Part shown: piece after piece, positions 6,301-8,012 of the stretch
Layout: each line of letters begins with the position of its first letter
Numbering within the stretch: position 1 is the first letter of the stretch
Source of the DNA: Planctomycetota bacterium
GTDB taxonomy: Bacteria > Planctomycetota > Planctomycetia > Pirellulales > Pirellulaceae
Direction of reading: 5' to 3'
Assembly: GCA_026692885.1 (NCBI GenBank)
Contig: JAPLNJ010000890.1
Coordinates: 1 to 8,012 of the forward strand
Length of the DNA stretch: 8,012 bases
The notes under the pieces: model-generated
The model's database searches: none
Seen by the model: the letters and a program-made list of their open reading frames with translations, nothing else
Told to the model about the DNA's origin: nothing
Translations under genes and position numbers: made by a program

Positions 6301-7846
6301 GTACTACGACTTGGACGCCGATGCCGGGACGATGCACTTTGGGGCACAGCGACCGGGCTGTTGGATCAACTTCCTGCCGACGGGCGGACTGGTCGTGATG
6401 CCCGAAGCGAGCACCGGGTGCATGTGCGACTTCCCCAATAAGTGCACCGTGGTGTTCCAACCGGTACAACAGCAGAAAGCCTGGGCTTGGTTTAGCGCCC
6501 CCGGGCCGCTGACACCGGTGAAAGAGTTGGCCCTGAACTTGGGCGCTCCCGGCGACCGGCGGGACAGCCAGGGCCGGCTCTGGCTCGGCTTCCCGCGGCC
6601 CGCGGGTTCGTTGGTGTTGAACTTGCGCGGCGACGTGGCGTTCTATCCGAAGGGACAGTTCCGTCAAGACAACTCCGTGTACGCGGCCACGGCCGAGACC
6701 AAAGACCCGTGGCTGTTCGCGTCGGCGGCCGTGGGACTAAAGAAGTGCGTGCTCCCGCTGTTGGACAGCGGCAGCGGCAAAGCCCTCTACCGCGTGCGGC
6801 TGGCCTTGGCCGATCCGGACAACCGGGAGCCTGGCCAGCGGGTGTTCGACATCCGGCTGCAGGGCCGAGTGGTAGCGGCCGACTTCGATATTGTGCGTAC
6901 GGCGGGGGGCGGCAACCGCGCCACGTCTATCGAGTTCACGGGGATCGAGGTCGAGGACAAGCTGACGCTGGAACTGGTGGCCAAGACTCCCACCGCGCCG
7001 CTGTCCGCGCTGCCGATCCTGCACGGATTGGAAGTCGTGCGGGAACGGTTTGTGGGGATCGGTTGCACGCCACCGGAGTTCACCGTGAACGCCAAGCATC
7101 CGGAGCAGTCCGGCGAAGTCCGGTTGGCGAACCTGCGCGACGAGCCGTTGGCGGGTGTGCTCCGTTTCAGTCCTCCCCCCGGCTGGCAGATCACGCCGCG
7201 CGAGGTGCCCGCGCCGCTGGCTGCGGGCGAACGCAAGGCGGTGAATGTCCAGGTCGCGGCCAACGCGGGCGTGGCGGCCGGTCGTTACGCGATTCCGTTG
7301 CAGTTGCTGCGGCCGGACGGTTCGGTGGAGCTGGAGCGTACGATCCGAGTCGAGCATCTCGGCGCGCGCAGCCGGGCGACCATTCCTGTGGCGGAGGACG
7401 CACACGTCGTCCAACGCTACGGCACCCGCAACTTCGGCACGGCCGGCGTGCTGTTGCTTGATGGAGGCGATGCTCAGCTGCTGGACAAGGACCACGCGCA
7501 GGCGTTCTTGAAGTTCCGTCTGGCCATCCCGGGCAAACCGGTCAGCGTGCGCCTGCGGCTCACCAACGCTGGCAACCCGACGGGCGACTCCGGCCGGGTG
7601 TGCCTGGTGGCCGAGCCGTGGGACGAGAAGAAAGTCACCTACGCCAACCGGCCCGCCTTGGGACGCGAGTTGGCCCGGCTGGGAGCGGTGTCCGAAAACG
7701 AAGCGGTCGAGCGCCAGCTCGATCTCGATCTGACGGGCCAGCAGGAAGTCAGCTTGGCGTTGGACCCCACCAGCACCGACGGTGTCGATTACCTGTCGCG
7801 CGAAAGCGGCACCCCCGCGGTACTGATCATCGAGTACGAGGACTAG
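3311..7846 (+). CDS. Giant exported PQQ-like beta-propeller protein with methyltransferase-like insert and C-terminal sugar-binding modules
   Basis: This encodes a 1511-residue protein. A signal peptide is likely (hydrophobic residues about 23-36, cut near the A38-A41 run). Mature order: DWPTYRKD entry motif (42-49) typical of PQQ-like propellers; propeller blades with six recurring motifs of the form LDxxTGxxxW (for example CLDASTGQIRW, AVNAADGQLLW); a class I SAM-methyltransferase-like domain (about 449-571) with motif I as GCETG (472-476) and S494 where an acidic residue normally binds the SAM ribose; a second entry motif NWTHQY (620-625); seven more blade-like motifs, broken by a Gln/Glu/Arg-rich helical insert (812-848) and containing a cysteine cluster (C979, C981, C988, C1017, C1037, C1039, C1045). 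Next come a malectin-like domain (about 1077-1245), a NEW3-like beta-sandwich (about 1250-1337) and a DNRLRE/CBM96-like domain (1356-1511, with RYGTRNFGT and WDEKKVTYANRP). Propeller-plus-methyltransferase proteins are known to me from Planctomycetota, without assigned function. An extracytoplasmic carbohydrate-related role is inference. PQQ binding and methyl transfer are both unproven. Confidence 0.93.
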   Translation: MHGRTGCHHLAAVLLLRCGPRPILGAILAVVTLLGTSAAAADWPTYRKDVARSGITDDKLALPLAENWVFQTRYPPQPAWGDPKPVAVEKILELRRVHFDDVFQVVGVDGAVYFGSSANGKLYCLDASTGQIRWTKLTGGPIRLAPTVAEGRVYVASDDGWVRCLQAQDGAEIWKFRAAPEERRVLGHGQLCSLWPSRTGVLVDHGVAYFAAGIFPAEGVFLYAVNAADGQLLWRNGSTGENPQSRVSPQGYLLASQTALYAPMGRISPAAFNRADGRLLYETGFGRTAGGTYALLAGGQVYTGTEALVAFDQQTRDQFAVFPGRKIIVTDKTFYVATNTELQALDRQTKATVWKTPCPLADELILAGDVLVAGGANRIMAVATEKGEVRWNAEVVGAAKGLAVVDGRLLVSTDRGRIYGFGSADAARHGTVTEPAKENPLADSPQNALLARAAEAILKRTGLQRGYCLMLGCETGKLALELARRSELSIYVVSPDADKVAAARQAIDEAGLYGKRVCVEQWPWDRIPYADYFANLVVSETAVLTGQWPGDPQEALRMLKPHGGTLMIGQPAGTAEGVQPLPEPTARGWLQHPALAGGQVVREDGTWVTLVRGPLPGAGNWTHQYANSANTACGDDQRVKAPLGLLWFGLPGPADMVNRHERAAGPVSLDGRMFVQGENVVMAYDIYNGQRLWYRELPGARRVNASHDGSNFAVGPRGLFVGCGEACLRLDVATGETRATYPMAAAPGGFRRWGTLATVGKFLVGTRAAGVGLSDRVVAIDAETDQEVWHYDAPVISHNTVAIADGQVFLVTSKTTEEQRQAALEQQRQLIRELPEAQREQAEKALAKPVVRLVVALDANTGAVRWQTPLDLTHCGDNVAAMVQNGALVVFGVYLDGHLWQQFFAGQFATRRVTVLAGKDGKLLWSKPIGYRVRPLIIGDTLHAEPWAFDLQTGAQKMRIHPVTGAEAGWQFARPGHHCGCPSAAPHCLFFRSWNLGYYDLDADAGTMHFGAQRPGCWINFLPTGGLVVMPEASTGCMCDFPNKCTVVFQPVQQQKAWAWFSAPGPLTPVKELALNLGAPGDRRDSQGRLWLGFPRPAGSLVLNLRGDVAFYPKGQFRQDNSVYAATAETKDPWLFASAAVGLKKCVLPLLDSGSGKALYRVRLALADPDNREPGQRVFDIRLQGRVVAADFDIVRTAGGGNRATSIEFTGIEVEDKLTLELVAKTPTAPLSALPILHGLEVVRERFVGIGCTPPEFTVNAKHPEQSGEVRLANLRDEPLAGVLRFSPPPGWQITPREVPAPLAAGERKAVNVQVAANAGVAAGRYAIPLQLLRPDGSVELERTIRVEHLGARSRATIPVAEDAHVVQRYGTRNFGTAGVLLLDGGDAQLLDKDHAQAFLKFRLAIPGKPVSVRLRLTNAGNPTGDSGRVCLVAEPWDEKKVTYANRPALGRELARLGAVSENEAVERQLDLDLTGQQEVSLALDPTSTDGVDYLSRESGTPAVLIIEYED

Positions 7847-7868
7847 GGCCAAACGGTTTCTTGGTCCT
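7845..7868 (+). other. Weak stem-loop at the stop codon of the propeller gene
   Basis: AGGGCCAA (7845-7852) can pair with TTGGTCCT (7861-7868), eight pairs including one G-U, around an 8-nt loop. The stem begins inside the TAG stop. No T-run follows, so it does not meet the standard for an intrinsic terminator. It could still slow polymerase or protect the mRNA end. Confidence 0.3.
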
Positions 7869-7920
7869 GGCGCGTAAAGAATGAGATTTTACGGTTCCGC
7901 AGTGCCGGGCCCCAGGCAGG

Positions 7921-8012
7921 GCTCAGACGTACAGAATTCAAAATTGGCGGACAAACCACACTGACTTGGCAAAGTCGCCAAACCGCCAATTTTGAATTCT
8001 GTACGTCTGAGC
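7921..8012. repeat. Perfect 30-bp inverted repeat at the window end
   Basis: Positions 7921-7950 are the exact reverse complement of 7983-8012, joined by a 32-bp centre. The arms start GCTCAGACGTACAG outermost and end AATTGGCGG innermost. The centre can itself form small alternative hairpins (GACTT/AAGTC or TTGGC/GCCAA). No coding sequence lies inside. It resembles the other miniature elements in size and layout but has different ends, and the right flank is outside the window, so target duplication cannot be tested. It could be a third MITE-like element, or a factor-independent hairpin terminating transcription from either side, although no T-run is visible. Confidence 0.85.

Noticed and set aside
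6239..6448. Cytochrome c haem site in the cysteine cluster
   Set aside because: No CXXCH motif is present; the spacing is CXC and C-M-C followed by a later Cys.
6737..7852. 371-codon open frame on the minus strand
   Set aside because: It is a shadow of the malectin-like, NEW3-like and DNRLRE-like coding region, with low-complexity basic composition and no recognisable motif.
7873..7893. Stem-loop CGTAAA/TTTACG as an intrinsic terminator
   Set aside because: It is a six-pair AT-rich stem with a 9-nt loop and no following T-run, too weak to call.

Overview
The window is GC-rich bacterial DNA carrying two large divergently transcribed genes, both for proteins with signal peptides, separated by about 450 bp of repeat-filled spacer. 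The protein families (a DUF5054-type GH38-like alpha-mannosidase, and a giant beta-propeller protein with an embedded methyltransferase-like domain and carbohydrate-binding modules) and the small palindromic intergenic repeats together point to the Planctomycetota, probably an environmental or metagenomic genome. This assignment is inference from family knowledge; there is no marker gene in the window.

Layout. Positions 1-160 hold four tandem copies of a 40-bp unit, each able to fold into a hairpin. The last copy overlaps the 3' end of the minus-strand GH38-like gene (148-2856). The divergent spacer (2857-3310) contains two short MITE-like elements, 2943-3053 and 3102-3220. Each has perfect or near-perfect terminal inverted repeats starting with GG and each is flanked by TAA. 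The second carries a pair of REP-like hairpins whose cores are reverse complements of each other. The plus-strand gene (3311-7846) encodes a 1511-residue multidomain exported protein: propeller blades, degenerate methyltransferase-like insert, more propeller blades with a cysteine cluster, a malectin-like domain, a NEW3-like domain and a DNRLRE/CBM96-like domain. A perfect 30-bp inverted repeat (7921-8012) closes the window.

Both proteins look exported and both relate to carbohydrates: one is a predicted glycosidase, the other carries at least two probable sugar-binding modules. A shared role in handling extracellular or periplasmic glycans is a reasonable inference, but the sequence does not prove it. 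The most unusual material is the non-coding DNA (the stop-codon-containing tandem array, the two TAA-flanked miniature elements, the compensated hairpin pair, the terminal palindrome) and the architecture of the giant protein. I see no defence system, CRISPR array, tRNA, rRNA or intact transposase.
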